In this document: positions 45,502 to 56,594 of the stretch, piece by piece
How the letters are laid out: each line of letters begins with the position of its first letter
Numbering within the stretch: position 1 is the stretch's first letter
DNA from: Bombyx mori
Taxonomy: Eukaryota > Arthropoda > Insecta > Lepidoptera > Bombycidae
Assembly (NCBI RefSeq): GCF_030269925.1
Contig: NC_085111.1
Coordinates: forward strand, 1,674,001 to 1,738,000
Direction: 5' to 3'
Length of the DNA: 64,000 nucleotides
Made by a program: the position numbers and the translations under genes
The notes under the pieces: model-generated
Told to the model about the DNA's origin: nothing
Databases searched by the model: none
What the model saw: only the letters and a program-made list of their open reading frames with translations

Positions 45502-45788
45502 TTTTGCAGGTTTGAATTTTATTTCGCGAAACTATTCCTTCATCGTGGAAGCTACTCGTGAGTATGTGATAAGTACGTTATTAACTAGAAAATTTGATAC
45601 CTGCGGAATCTGAACATCGGCGTACGATACGGGTACAATGGACTTCTTATTTATTAGCCACGACGACCTCGATATGGCAGTCTTTAGATTCACTTTGTAA
45701 CCACGGCGTTGAACCCACACGATTTCACGATATTAAATGAAGTTGGATCTGAATCGCGCTAACGTTCACTTCTTCAACCCGCGTCCAC

Positions 45789-45910
45789 TCAATGCTGTGA
45801 GTAGGTCTTTTCGAATGCACTCCATTCTTTTCGGTCTCTTGCCTTTCGCATCCAGCCCCTACCAGCCAATTTGACCGGGTCATTGGTCCAGTACGTTGGC
45901 TGTATGCCCA
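45789..45910 (-). pseudogene. RTE-like LINE C-terminal remnant
   Basis: The minus-strand peptide YWTNDPVKLAGRGWMRKARD continues as RKEWSAFEKTYSQH-stop, matching the A-G-x-x-W-x-R-x-A-x-DR-x-x-W signature of RTE-type C-termini. Confidence 0.65.
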
Positions 45911-46023
45911 CTTTACGACTGTTCTAACGTTATTTACAATTAATTACAACCTTTAATTCAACTTCGAAGATCTCTTGTGGATTCCAAGTTTTGCATCACA
46001 TACCTACATTAGTGTATTTATCA

Positions 46024-46100
46024 ATCTCTGGTGCCTATAATACAGGAAATCCTAAATTGTGACCGGATGACCATTCGTGATTTCTTCCCAATAATTATTA
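46024..46100 (+). repeat. SINE family D tail
   Basis: TACAGGAAATCCTAAATTGT and GGATGACCATTCGTGATTTC match the tail of the family D copy at 31.6 kb. It abuts the Helitron that starts at 46101. Confidence 0.55.
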
Positions 46101-46546
46101 TTTATATATTAATACGCGAAGCAAAAACTTTATACCCCTTTTTAAGAAAATTGCCCGGACGGAGGAGTATGAAATTTCCTATACTTATAGATAATATAGA
46201 CAAGAAGTACAGAATGCTATAATTTTTTTTTAATTATGCACATTAAATAACACATTAAATCAATAAAAAAAGCATTACACACACTACGTTGTATTTGACA
46301 CAACACATACATAAAAATATACTCTTTGTTTACTGTCAATTGGGAAACTTTTATTATTGTTTAAAGTCTGTGGTCGAATTGAGAATAGATTAATATTATT
46401 TGTCTTTAATATTACTGATCTATAGTGCTGTTTTGGTGAATACTGTGATTACGTAATCGAATTATAATAGTGTTTGACAATAGAACCATAATAATGTTTA
46501 ATAATGTTTAAAAAACTTATAATTTCGACTACTGCGGGGCCACTAG
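46101..46546 (+). mobile_element. Non-autonomous Helitron, family H2 (copy 3), diverged
   Basis: It starts TTTATATATTAATACGCG (TC changed to TT) and ends ACTACTGCGGGGCCACTAG|T. It is collinear with the 21.5-kb copy but more diverged, and the 3' palindrome is partly lost. Confidence 0.7.
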
Positions 46547-46549
46547 TTG

Positions 46550-47145
46550 TTATTATAAGTTATGAATGTTTCTGTGTACTACAAACAAACTAATTTCCGC
46601 TTCAAAATAATTGATAAACACTTGAATGAATTCAAACACTCGTTGTTTAAGTTATATAATATTATATGTTAGGCAATTCCATTTAACATTCGATCCCTGT
46701 TCGCTCACATAACACTGCATTATACAACATCTGATTTCCCCGACGAAAGCGAATTTTGTGTGATATTATATTTTTCACATGGATTCACAAGGCACGGGCC
46801 TTACTGTAAGAATTGTATAACTCAAAATTATATAATAAAAAATGTTGATCAGCTACGATTGATCGAAATAGCTTCATTAGTCCGATAAATCACATTAGTA
46901 GCTAGTATTGCTACAAGGCTTATTGCCATAATACGATCCAACAATATTCATGACAAGACTGTGGTAATACTATAGTAAATTTAGTTTCAGTAATTTTCTA
47001 TTTCAGCCTACTCTTTATTAGGGAATGGCTAAAATGGGGAAAGGAATTGAAGGTTCAATTGAATTATTTAAACTCAATCAGATGAACTTCGATTTCGTTT
47101 GCCCCCGTGATTAATAATAAACACTATATAATAAGCGGTAACTAC
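46550..47145. other. AT-rich stretch, nothing recognised
   Basis: No exon or repeat boundary found. Confidence 0.35.
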
Positions 47146-47148
47146 TTG

Positions 47149-47420
47149 TTTTTTTTTCTCCTACCTAAGCTAATAGCCTTGAAAGGCTATATCAGCGTAA
47201 CCCTAACAAGTAGGTGAGCTTACGGGGCTCAAACCTGACGACGTTGCTAAGACTAACCCTAGCAAAAGCCGTGCTTCAAAGAATATACCACCGGATCGGA
47301 AATGCGACCCACTGAGAAGATCCGGCGAGAAACTAAGTGGGCTGTATCTGTGGGTTAATTTACTCACCGAGCCCTTCGTCGCAAACGATGGGTTCGACGA
47401 AAACGATGGTTCGATGACAA
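47149..47420 (-). repeat. Retroposon family B, long copy
   Basis: Minus-strand landmarks TTTCTCGCCGGATCTTCTCA and the AGCCTTTCAAGGCTATTAGC stem, with an upstream extension containing CGTTTGCGACGAAGGGCTCG shared with copies at 54.3 and 59.5 kb. Confidence 0.7.
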
Positions 47421-47622
47421 CTTGGTTAATAAATTATGTTCGTATATAGCTTTATGCTAGAAATTCTAAATGGTATTGTTTACACCGGCAGTAAATTAGG
47501 TATCATCAATACACAACTATGAAAAATACGGCAAAGCAAATAAAAAACAAAAGCATGCGAATTTTTTTAAAACATTTTATAGCTATAGTTCATGAAATAC
47601 AACACACAAAATGTATGGATCC

Positions 47623-49330
47623 CTATTCTGTTGTCCGTTGCTCTCGTGTCATCCCCAGAGACCGCCCCAGCAGCTCTACCAGCTTCCGTATCAGGTCAGC
47701 CTGAGTACTCGCTGCCAAGGCTTGCGTGCGCGCCGCCTCCGCCATAATCAGAGCAGCATCAGCTAGTTTTTCTTCAGATTCTACCCTGCACCTCTCTAAT
47801 TCCATGACCCATTCCGGTCCGATTCCCGACGGAACTGAAATTAAATACAATTTTTATGAGTCCTAAATAATTAACTAATCTTTAATAAATAGCACACTCA
47901 CTAGCACGATTAGGTCTCATGTTTCTGAAGCGACGGCTATAGAGTCGACGTCGCTCAATAGATCTGGTTATTCCTGCAAATATTATTTAAAATCTATTGT
48001 AATATAATCTGTCGTTTAGTACTACAGATCTTAGCTATTTTTCTAATTACTATTCTGTGATGGCTAGGGTACAGTTTGACTGTATATTTGCATAAGCAGA
48101 TACTTGCCCTTGACCTTGCCCTTGTGGTCTAAGGCCCCGGTGATTAAGGTACACAAAGTATTACGAAATGCAATTAAGATGTCGACTATCATTCAAGTAG
48201 TGACATCCACGGGCACTAGTGATATCCACACACACCATCAGCCGAACCAAAAGTACGTCTATCCTTCTGTATAGTAGTAAAATGATGATATCATACTTGG
48301 TATTTCCTGTGGCATCTGCTTGGATATTGAACAATCAGTTGTCCAACACTCTGAAAATAGCAATAATACGGTAAGCAATAATATGGGGAACAGTGAATAA
48401 ATAATTCCGTATCCATACTAATATTATAAATGTGGAAGCGTGTTTTTGAACTGAAGTATTGAGAGTAAAATTTAACACGCGACAGGTCCGTTACGGCTCG
48501 AGAAAAAAGATACAATTTAGGACAAGCGAGAGTGAGAAAATAGACAACGCGTCTCGCGAACCACTCAGCGAGCTAGGTAATTTCTCTTATACGTAGCATT
48601 CCCTATTACAAGAGAAATTTGATTTAAGGATGAAAAATGATGAAAACCATGATACACCGCAAAAGAAGTGTTCACTTCTTTCACGTGCACCAAGTGGCGC
48701 GCGCACTACTTTTTTATCTTTGTTCATTCATTGTATTTCAGTTCGAAACAAGGCAGATGACGAAATAACGAAAAAACCAAAAAAAAAATTACATTTAAAA
48801 TATTAGTTCAGGTGAGTGACATAGTCTACCTTTTATCCCGAAAAATATCACATTCCTACAAGAAATAACACTGACACGTTACCTTGAACTTGAACTTGGG
48901 TCACAGCTAATTATTAATAATAAGAATTTTAATAATTTAAATTTTTAATAATTAATAAGACTTCATTTATCATTTAAGGCGGATTATATTTAGAGATCGC
49001 AACCACCAGCATATCCAATAATGTACCATGCCAAGCGGTACTTAAAGCATTCCGTCTTCGATTTGCTAACCTGAATACTGCTTTAATTGATACGAAAGAT
49101 TATGATATGAATTCTGGTCAATAAACTGTAGACGACAAATTACATATTTAGAATAAGTCCACACTTCATCCATTTGTAGTTAAAATTTTCAAATAGACCT
49201 TAAAATTTTGAGAGGCTCACCTGTTTCCACCATTCACCAGGTTTGACAGAACCAGCACCGTAGATGTTGTTAGGTTGCAATATCCCTCCCCAGCTAATCC
49301 ACGATCTTACTCCCAGCCAAACTTCTTCTA
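47623..49330 (-). CDS. Candidate host gene, four 3' exons
   Basis: Minus-strand exons: 49221-49330, 48297-48348, 47902-47973 and 47623-47834 (stop TAG). Each internal boundary has AG/GT signals: donors GTGAGC, GTATGA and GTGAGT; acceptors GTCTTTAG, ATTTTCAGAG, TATTTGCAG and TTAATTTCAG. One frame runs through all four and gives about 147 residues. The first exon encodes EEVWLGVRSWISWGGILQPN. The third encodes a basic stretch, SIERRRLYSRRFRNMRPNRA. The last encodes an alanine-rich, charged, probably helical segment (EEKLADAALIMAEAARTQAL) and ends MTREQRTTE. No family recognised. The 5' exons were not found. The second exon has two possible acceptors 2 bp apart (start 48350 or 48348), and only 48348 keeps the frame. 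The splice pattern makes a real gene likely. Confidence 0.6.
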
Positions 49331-49334
49331 CTAA

Positions 49335-49828
49335 AGACGGGTGCGACGGTAGCAAAAATTAAAATTTCGTGATCAACGATCTGCTTTAATGTGCTAAAAT
49401 AGAAAAACGTACCATTATATACATTGACTACACAAATACAAATTTTAGAATAACAATAATTCAAGTTCACATAACCTCACTTGCGACTTACTTATTTTAC
49501 TTATTTTTTATTAGCTTAGACGTACAATAAAAACACTCATTACTCATGCTCTTAACATTATTATTGACGTTGTTAATGGCTAAGCTATGCGTGCAAAAAT
49601 GGGCACTGGCGAACATAATAACTCAAATTACTTTATTAAGTAAAAACAAAGAATTTCTGAATGTCGCTACTCAATTTAAGGTTTGATATAAAATTATCCA
49701 TTGTATAATATATAAACGATTCTATGCTTTAAAACACTGTTTAGTGGAATAAACAGGCTGAATGCTAGCACTGATCCATGTGGGCACAAAATATCAATTT
49801 AAGCATATTCCGATTATCTTTATTTGTT
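49335..49828. other. Probable intron, no further exon found
   Basis: I searched the minus strand for an exon leaving one base of a codon, as the next exon needs, and found none convincing. Confidence 0.3.
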
Positions 49829-49830
49829 TT

Positions 49831-50146
49831 TTATTTATTTATTGCCTTCGTAGGCAGACGAGCATACGGCCCACCTGATGTTAAGTGGTCACCGTCGCTC
49901 ATGGACGTCAGCAATGCCAGGGGCAGAGCCAAGCCGCTGCCTACCATTAAGTAGGTACTCTCCGCAAGCCTTGTTTGAAGAAGGTCATGTCATAACGCTC
50001 GGAAAATACCGTGGAGGGGAGTTCATTCCAAAGCCGGATGGTACGTGGCAAAAAAGATATTTGGAAACGCACTGTCTATGAACGCAGCGGTTCCAGATAA
50101 TATGGATGAACTCTGCTCCGATGGCGGGAGGTGCGATGATAAAAAT
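49831..50146 (-). mobile_element. LINE 3' end, 5'-truncated
   Basis: About 315 bp match the C-terminal coding region and 3' UTR of the LINE at 16.8 kb, including GGCAAAAAAGATATTTGGAA and GTGGAGGGGAGTTCATTCCA. The coding frame is damaged. Confidence 0.8.
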
Positions 50147-50149
50147 TTA

Positions 50150-50480
50150 TTATGATGATTTATCTACCGCAGATGGGCTTATTAAAATAAAAGTAGGTCA
50201 CTATTTAAACGACCGCTTACAATTACGACGTTTTCCATGTCGGTAATGACATGCGTGCTAGCTCAATTTACCCGTCAGCTATCTAGATTTCACTGAGACT
50301 AGAGCAATTTAGTTGTACAATGATTGATGATTTACAAAAGGGAAATCTTTGATCTAAGTGGATGTTTGATCGTTTCGTTTGTCGACTGGTAAGTATGACT
50401 ATTATACCACGCAGTACAGGTCAGTATTCTCATCGGAGGCAGTGGTTTATTTACTTACTCTTCGTTTGTACATAATAAGT
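50150..50480. other. No gene recognised
   Basis: Nothing supported. Confidence 0.3.
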
Positions 50481-50481
50481 A

Positions 50482-50751
50482 ATATAAATAATAAATAAAT
50501 AAATATTTACTAACAATCACGCCACGTTAACTGGTCCCGTGATAAGTTCGTAAAGAACTTCTGTTACAGGTACCAGATAACGGAAATAAATGTAAGATTT
50601 TTATTATACACATACATATATTTAATATACATCCATAACCCTGGAAAAGACATTTATATTTATCATACAAATATCTTCCCTTGGCGGGATTCGAGCCCGT
50701 GACCCCCTCATGTAGTGACTATGTCACTTACCACTACACCAGACGGCCGTT
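50482..50751 (-). mobile_element. tRNA-headed SINE, family E
   Basis: On the minus strand the head ACGGCCGTCTGGTGTAGTGG carries an A-box-like start and GGGCTCGAATCCCGCC is a good B box. A body with TTTCCGTTATCTGGTACC follows, and the tail is ATTT-rich. It looks tRNA-derived but lacks a proper cloverleaf end, so it is a SINE rather than a tRNA gene. Confidence 0.65.
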
Positions 50752-50754
50752 AAA

Positions 50755-51075
50755 TATAATAACTAACAGAAGTTAAAACAGTGCACAGTGGGAACAGTTG
50801 TTCTGATATCAATACATATAATAAAATCGTAACAGGTCGCTGTCTGTACATGGAAGATATCTCAGGAAAACTGTTATAGGGGGCTTTATGAACGCAATAG
50901 AACCCAAAAAAGTGATTTTTAGAATTTTTGCCTGTTTATCTGTTTGTTTGTGCGTTTGTGCACGCTAATCTCAGAAACAGCTCTGCCGATTTAATATCAT
51001 AATATATTTAGTATTTTAGTGTTACCTCGTTTTCCTTTCTTAGATACTTAAAATTATTGAAGATAGACTCTAACT
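50755..51075. other. No gene; weak repeat similarity
   Basis: 50930-51000 (TGTTTGTTTGTGCGTTTGTG, then GCTAATCTCAGAAACAGCTC) resembles the repeat at 15.2 kb. Confidence 0.35.
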
Positions 51076-51227
51076 TGGATGGACCAGCTCACTTCCCACC
51101 TGATGTTAAGTGGTTACAAGAGCTCACCCTGAGACATGAGCCTAACCAATTGAATTGAAACCTGGCTGTAGGACCCTCAAACCGGGCCACGTGACTGGTT
51201 TGCGGCAGAAACAGATAGAATGGTGTT

Positions 51228-51532
51228 TTTTTTAATGATTGAAGGGTTACTGTTGGCCTGGAGGTCTTTCCAGTTTCATCATGACAGGTGGGCGAACAAA
51301 GGCTCAGCCAGGAGGAGTGGGATTTGCTAACAGCTGCCCGAGCGCCTCGGGAGCCCTAACAACTCAAGAGTAGCTGCTTCGCGAATGAATCTACTACCGG
51401 ATCGGAATCGCGACCTGCTGAGAAGATCCAATGAGAAATTCAACGGGCTGATATTCAGCTGAGGTTGCAACGTCGAACTCTTTGCCAAGTTCGATGAGTA
51501 CGGTTACCGGGGTCTCTACTCCTACTGTTACA
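51228..51532 (-). mobile_element. SINE family C inside old Bm1
   Basis: It matches the 60.8-kb copy on the minus strand: GGTAACCGTACTCATCGAAC, GGCTGAGCCTTTGTTCGCC and a T-run at its 3' end. Confidence 0.65.
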
Positions 51533-51534
51533 CC

Positions 51535-51660
51535 CACCTTAGAACTTGTATCTCAAGGTGGGTGGCGCATTTACGTTGTGGATGTCTATGGACTCCAGTA
51601 ACCACTTAACATCAGGTGGGCTTTGAGCTCGTCCACCCATCTAAGCAATAAAAAAAAAAA
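51535..51660 (+). mobile_element. Bm1 SINE, short 5'-truncated tail
   Basis: About 125 bp of well-preserved Bm1 end (CTTAGAACTTGTATCTCAAG to CTAAGCAATAAAA). Opposite orientation to, and younger than, the old Bm1 around it. Confidence 0.8.
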
Positions 51661-51803
51661 CAAAAAAAGGACGTGTCTAGGGCGTCGACGGTGACTGGCT
51701 CCTGCGTGATCTAAATTTGGGGAGTAGTCAGCGGCGGCAACGATAAGGCGATTATCATGACGCATTGCCGGAACGGTGGTACCAACCCGTGCGGACTCAC
51801 AAT

Positions 51804-52997
51804 CAGTGTTTGCCTACGTTTGCCGCTAGGGGCGTTGTTCCAACTCCTTATAAAGGACAATGCCCATTTTCTATGGGCGTTTGGGCCCCTAAAAAAAGTT
51901 GTCCTGTCATGATGGTTTTAACTTAATTTGATAGACAAACAAATATCGTTTCATATTCAGAAAACGATTTTTATATTCTCACCCAGGTTTAAGATAAATC
52001 TGATTTTTCTGCAGCTAAAATTAAGTTGTTAATTGTTTTCTTCGAAATCAGTAATCGCTCTCATAATTATTTACAGTATTAAATAAGTTAATTGTGGTTA
52101 ATGTTTCTAAAAATAAGCCCTTACGTACATTTTATTATTATTATATCCTCATAATAATAATAAAATGAAATGAAAATCCGGAAGCCGGCAACGATATTGT
52201 TGTTGTTTTTAAATTCACCAATAAGCAGGCAAAGAACGTAGCCTATACAGCCTAGTCTGTCGAAGTTATATATTTTTTATGTCAATAAAAAGCCGGTGTA
52301 TCTCTTTTTATTGCTTTTTGGGAGTTTTGACGTCAACTCGACGAATACCACATTGACTGAGCATAAGCTTACGCAGACCTTTTATACACAATATTACAAA
52401 TACAAATAATAAATAAACTATTAAAAAAACATTAAAATAAAAATTCAAGTGACGCTTCACTCGGGTTGCTGCCAAAACTCTCTGATCATATACAATAAGA
52501 ATAGAGTAATGGTAGGCCATTGATATTTTTACTAATGGAATCATTAATATCTAAAAATATTAAATAATTCATGGTTTTAAGTAATAATTATAATTACAAT
52601 AAATATTGAATTGAACAAAAATAAACTAAGAAGCCTGTGAATTATAAGCATTAGCTTTTTTTTTTAATTTGTTGTTCAAGTCACAAACAACTCTTTCGTT
52701 TGACAGCATATAGGTTTGCTGTAAGGCTGTATGGGCTAAGCCCTTTGCCTATTGGCGAATTTAAAAACTATGGCATGGATAGTTTTGGGATGTTATCAAT
52801 TAAGTAATTTATTTTTTTGGAAAACAATGCCAGGTTGAAAGAAATGTTGATACATAAACTAAACAACGTGAAAAAATAAGGCATAGTTTTTCAAGTACAA
52901 ATAGTTTTGACATAAAGTTGGCCCACTTTTGGGCATTGTCCTTTGAGTTAACTTTTAAACTATCAAGAACGTTTCAAAACTCGCACTGAGCACACAG
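51804..52997. mobile_element. MITE family M1 (copy d), interrupted
   Basis: A short left part (51804-51851, CAGTGTTTGCCTACGTTTGC, internally deleted) and a right arm (52945-52997, ending in CTCGCACTGAGCACACAG) are separated by a 1.09-kb insertion. The left outer arm is largely missing. Confidence 0.55.
51852..52944. mobile_element. Unclassified 1.1-kb element with 15-bp inverted ends
   Basis: The termini are AAAGGACAATGCCCA and its exact inverse, both followed shortly by a TGGGC motif. The interior is AT-rich with no recognised coding (the 78-codon minus frame at 52308-52544 is unidentified). It interrupts an M1 MITE. No target duplication is visible, so the superfamily is open. Confidence 0.55.
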
Positions 52998-53265
52998 TAA
53001 ATAAAACAGTACAAATAACCACTAACGACGTCACGGCGGCGAATACGAATCGAACGTAGGTACTTATTTAACGGAATCATTTATACGGGATTTTTTAATT
53101 AACAACACATAGAGCGGCACGCAAACATAAACTGTACTACTACTTATAACTTAAAGTGCCCAAAATGATTACTGATTGTAAAGAGGTAGTAGTATCTAGT
53201 TCGCCAGGTCAACAATGACAGTGAAATATATAATCTGTGCAGGGATATTAATTATACTACTACAT

Positions 53266-53545
53266 TTTTTTTTATTGCTTAGATGGGTGGACTAGCTCAC
53301 AGCCCATCTGGTGTTAAGTGGTTACTGGAGCCCATAGACATCTACAACGTAAATGCGCCACCCACCTTGAGATATAAGTTTTAAGTTCTCAGTATAATTA
53401 CAACGGCTGCCCCGCCCTTCAAACAGAAACGCATTACTGCTTCACGGCAGAAATAGGCGGGGTGGCGGTACCTACCCGTGCGGACTCACAAGAGGTCCTA
53501 CCACCAGTAATTACGCAAATTATAATTTTCCGGGTTTGATTTTTC
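53266..53545 (-). mobile_element. Bm1 SINE, 5'-truncated
   Basis: Well-preserved tail and body from the T-run to TTTCCGGGTTTGATTTTT. The head is missing. Confidence 0.85.
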
Positions 53546-53549
53546 CCAT

Positions 53550-54275
53550 TTTCATTCATTAAAACATGTTATTGTACTCCAAACTAATGCGCATTATCTT
53601 GGAATTCCAGAGCGAGCAATCATTGTCTTTCAATGACGTAAGACAAGCGTTAAATACATATGTAAATCAAAGGAATATTTACACGACGTGATTCGTTAGC
53701 TGAGTTGTAAAACATGTTCGAAGATTGACAACCTTATCCCAGAGATAACACTCTGAATGTTAATCAGCTTGTTTTGTTCGATAAATAATATTAAAGTACC
53801 TAAATGGAATTTATTGTGTTAAAAGCTGGTTAAAAGGTTGAGTTTTATTAGTGACTATATAAAATCTATTCAAATTTGTTCAAAAGGAAGGTAGTTTTCG
53901 CAATTTATTATGTCGGTCTATTTATATTTTTTCAATATTTAGAGAGGTTCGCGGCCTTCCTTAAGTTAGAAGTTATGACCTACTGAGTTTACGAGTTATG
54001 AGACCTTATGAGCCCATAGATTTTATATAAATAAAGTGGAAGTCTCCATTTTTTATCGGAATAACGGCTGCCCTAATCTAGTTCCTTACCGTTACTTTTG
54101 CAAAAAGAATAGAGAAAAAGATATTCCAAATACATTTTAAGTTAACCACACACTCTGCTAGATGGTAGAACTTAAGGAGACTGGTGAGAAAGTATAGATT
54201 ACTGGTAGGTGTTCCCTGTAATATATGTATCTGCGAACAGGACCGAAAGGTACATAGGTACCTCAAATACCGGTC
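53550..54275. other. No gene recognised
   Basis: Nothing supported. Confidence 0.3.
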
Positions 54276-54279
54276 ATCG

Positions 54280-54523
54280 TTCTCGCCGAACCCGTCGCTT
54301 GTGTTTGACGAAGGGTTCGGCGAGTAAATTAACCCACAGACACAGCCCACTGAGTTTCTCACTGGATCTTCTCAGTGGGTCGAGTTTCCGATCCGGTGGT
54401 AGACTCTGCGAAGCACTGCTCTTGCTAGGGCCAGTGTTAGCAACACACCTGGTTTGAGCCCCGTACACGTCAAAGAGAAGCTGATATAGCCTCTCAAGGC
54501 TATCAGCACAGGTAGGAAAAAAA
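54280..54523 (+). repeat. Retroposon family B, long copy
   Basis: GACGAAGGGTTCGGCGAG upstream, then GAGTTTCTCACTGGATCTTC, the TAGCCTCTCAAGGCTATCAG stem and an A-run. It keeps more 5' sequence than most copies. Confidence 0.7.
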
Positions 54524-54524
54524 G

Positions 54525-56400
54525 GACCGAAATTGCTCATGAAATTTTCGCAAATTAACGTATAATTACTAAATTAAATGATCGTCGAGATGTGATTGCA
54601 TAAAGATTAGCATGAAAAAAGGTACCAAAAAATTTGCTTTAAAATTATTCGTTATATATTATTATATATACTAGATATATTCCGTTAAAATTTCAAAATG
54701 TATTTATTTTCACTTTTTTTTTTGTTGTATTACCCTTTTTCGACAAAATTAGTTGAAACGAGTACCTCATAATAATAATAAGATTACTGTAGTAAGTAAT
54801 AATAGTCATGATAATTTAATTTTTAATTTTGCTATTGGCCTTTACTTAGTCAATACGTGTTCAGGCGCCTGAATAGTCTGTGGTTTTTTTTTACCGCGTA
54901 AACTCAGCAATGCGTGACACGTTAAAAATATACGCTTTCAATTTTTATCCTAATTTATATTATTTTAATTTTATAATTCCATAACAATACGCATATTTCT
55001 ATATGCGGCGTATATTGATCAATATTTTAATAAATTTTCACGAACAGACTGACAATCAACTCGAACGCACTTGATGCTCTTGCTCACCTAAACACCGTCC
55101 TTTGCTGCAATATTCTTAGAAATAAAGCTGTATTTTACGATTAAAAAATATCAAACAAAAAAATTCATTATCTTTTTTGGCGACGCGTTAATGTTCAAAT
55201 TATGTAAATACATTGTTCCGGCAGCCAACTGTGAACATTCATGAACACACAGTTCACGTACGCCACGTACGAGTTAATCAGAATTAAAAGAGGAAGTATA
55301 CGTAAGAAACTAAGAATCAGAACAGTTTCACAAGAATAAAAAAAATAAACCATCTCCACACTCAAACGAGAAATATACAGTGCAGTAATATACCATTTTT
55401 CATTTTAATCAGAGCATCACATTTTAACTTCTAACAATTGTGTTGATGCAATACTGTTCAATTTATTTTTTGTTTTAAGAACGAAGGTCTTGGCCTGTCT
55501 ATGATTGTCTGTGGTTGTCCGCCAAATTATTCGATTAAAAAAAAACAATTTTGGCTTAAAGTAAAAATGACCTCTTGCTTGACTCCACCACGTGACGACA
55601 CCAATAAATAATCAAATTTAAATAATTTTTACTAGGGGTGAGTCTTCAAAAGGTACAATTTTTTTAATTTACATAGAATAACCTAAAGAATCGTTTACAC
55701 GCTATATGAAATTAAATAAAAACTAAGTTAATTACAACAACAAAGTTCATTGTGAATAAACAAATTATGAATAAACAGGTGGGTAAATTGAGACCAAAAC
55801 AAACAAAATTCCATTGCTCATTGTATATTATTATAGGACCCAACCTTGTAGGAGACCACACGTGTTTACCTTACTAGGACACGGACCATAGACTATAATA
55901 ATGCATAGACACGCATCTTCTATATTAGAGATGCGTCACTACTAGAGTTGCCAAGAGCAAGTTTCGATTTGTGTATTTTGTAATTGTGATCGATAATACT
56001 ATATATAATATTGTGATAATATTATATTGATTAAGATTAAGATAATATTGTGGCGAGCTGACAATAGCCTGTTGGTGAACAGTTACCACTAACCATGTTT
56101 GGTAAATAGAGATGAACTGAAAAACTCACAACCCTGGTATTAGGGATTTCGAGACAAGAAATAAAGAACAAAAATAACATATCGAATGGAATATCTGAAG
56201 TGAGATTGACCATAATTATCGATTACAAGTGTTTCTTTAGATTTCGTTGTAATTGCGAATGTTTACCATATAATGTGTGAGTAAGAAAGTGCACAAGTGG
56301 AATAAAGACGTGAAACTCCTCGAATTTCCAAAAAATCCAATGAAGTTTCTATATCAGCATAGTTTATAGCGGATAATTATTTAAAATTGAAGATTAAAGT
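54525..56400. other. Longest unexplained AT-rich stretch
   Basis: No open frame of note and no exon with paired splice sites. Only a small match to the 8.6-kb repeat near 56285-56335. Confidence 0.35.
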
Positions 56401-56401
56401 C

Positions 56402-56591
56402 GTTTTCTCTGTCCCTATATCCCTATGTATGCTTAAATCTTTAAAACTACGCAACAGGATTTAATGCGGTTTTTTTTTAATAGATAGAGTGATTGAAGAT
56501 GAAGGTTTATATGTATAATAACATCCATTAAATAGTGGAGAAATCAATAATAAATTAGATTTTCCGAAGCGAAGCGAGGGCGGGTCCCTAG
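56402..56591 (+). mobile_element. Helitron family H5 (copy 2), 5'-truncated
   Basis: It matches the 45.3-kb copy from GTTTTCTCTGTCCCTATATC to the GGGCGGGTCCCTAG|T end. Confidence 0.75.
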
Positions 56592-56594
56592 TAA

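Larger units (their letters stand above)
44958..45670 (-). mobile_element. Old Bm1 interrupted twice
   Basis: Bm1 tail (44958-45016, TTATTGCTTAGACGAGGGTG...), body piece (45188-45279, with TTGAGTTCTATGTCTCA) and head piece (45502-45670, TTTGCAGGTTTGAATTTTAT to CCACGACGAC) are collinear. They are separated by an M1 MITE and an H5 Helitron. Confidence 0.65.
51078..51800 (-). repeat. Old Bm1 broken by later insertions
   Basis: The Bm1 tail and body (51078-51225, with TTCCCACCTGATGTTAAGTG and TTTGCGGCAGAAACAGATAG) and a further piece (about 51768-51800, GGTGGTACCAACCCGTGCGG) are collinear. Between them lie a family C copy, a young Bm1 tail and unexplained DNA. Confidence 0.5.

Noticed and set aside
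54274..54540. 88-codon minus-strand ORF and its plus-strand partner
   Set aside because: Both fall within a family B retroposon copy, and the same frames recur by descent at other B copies.
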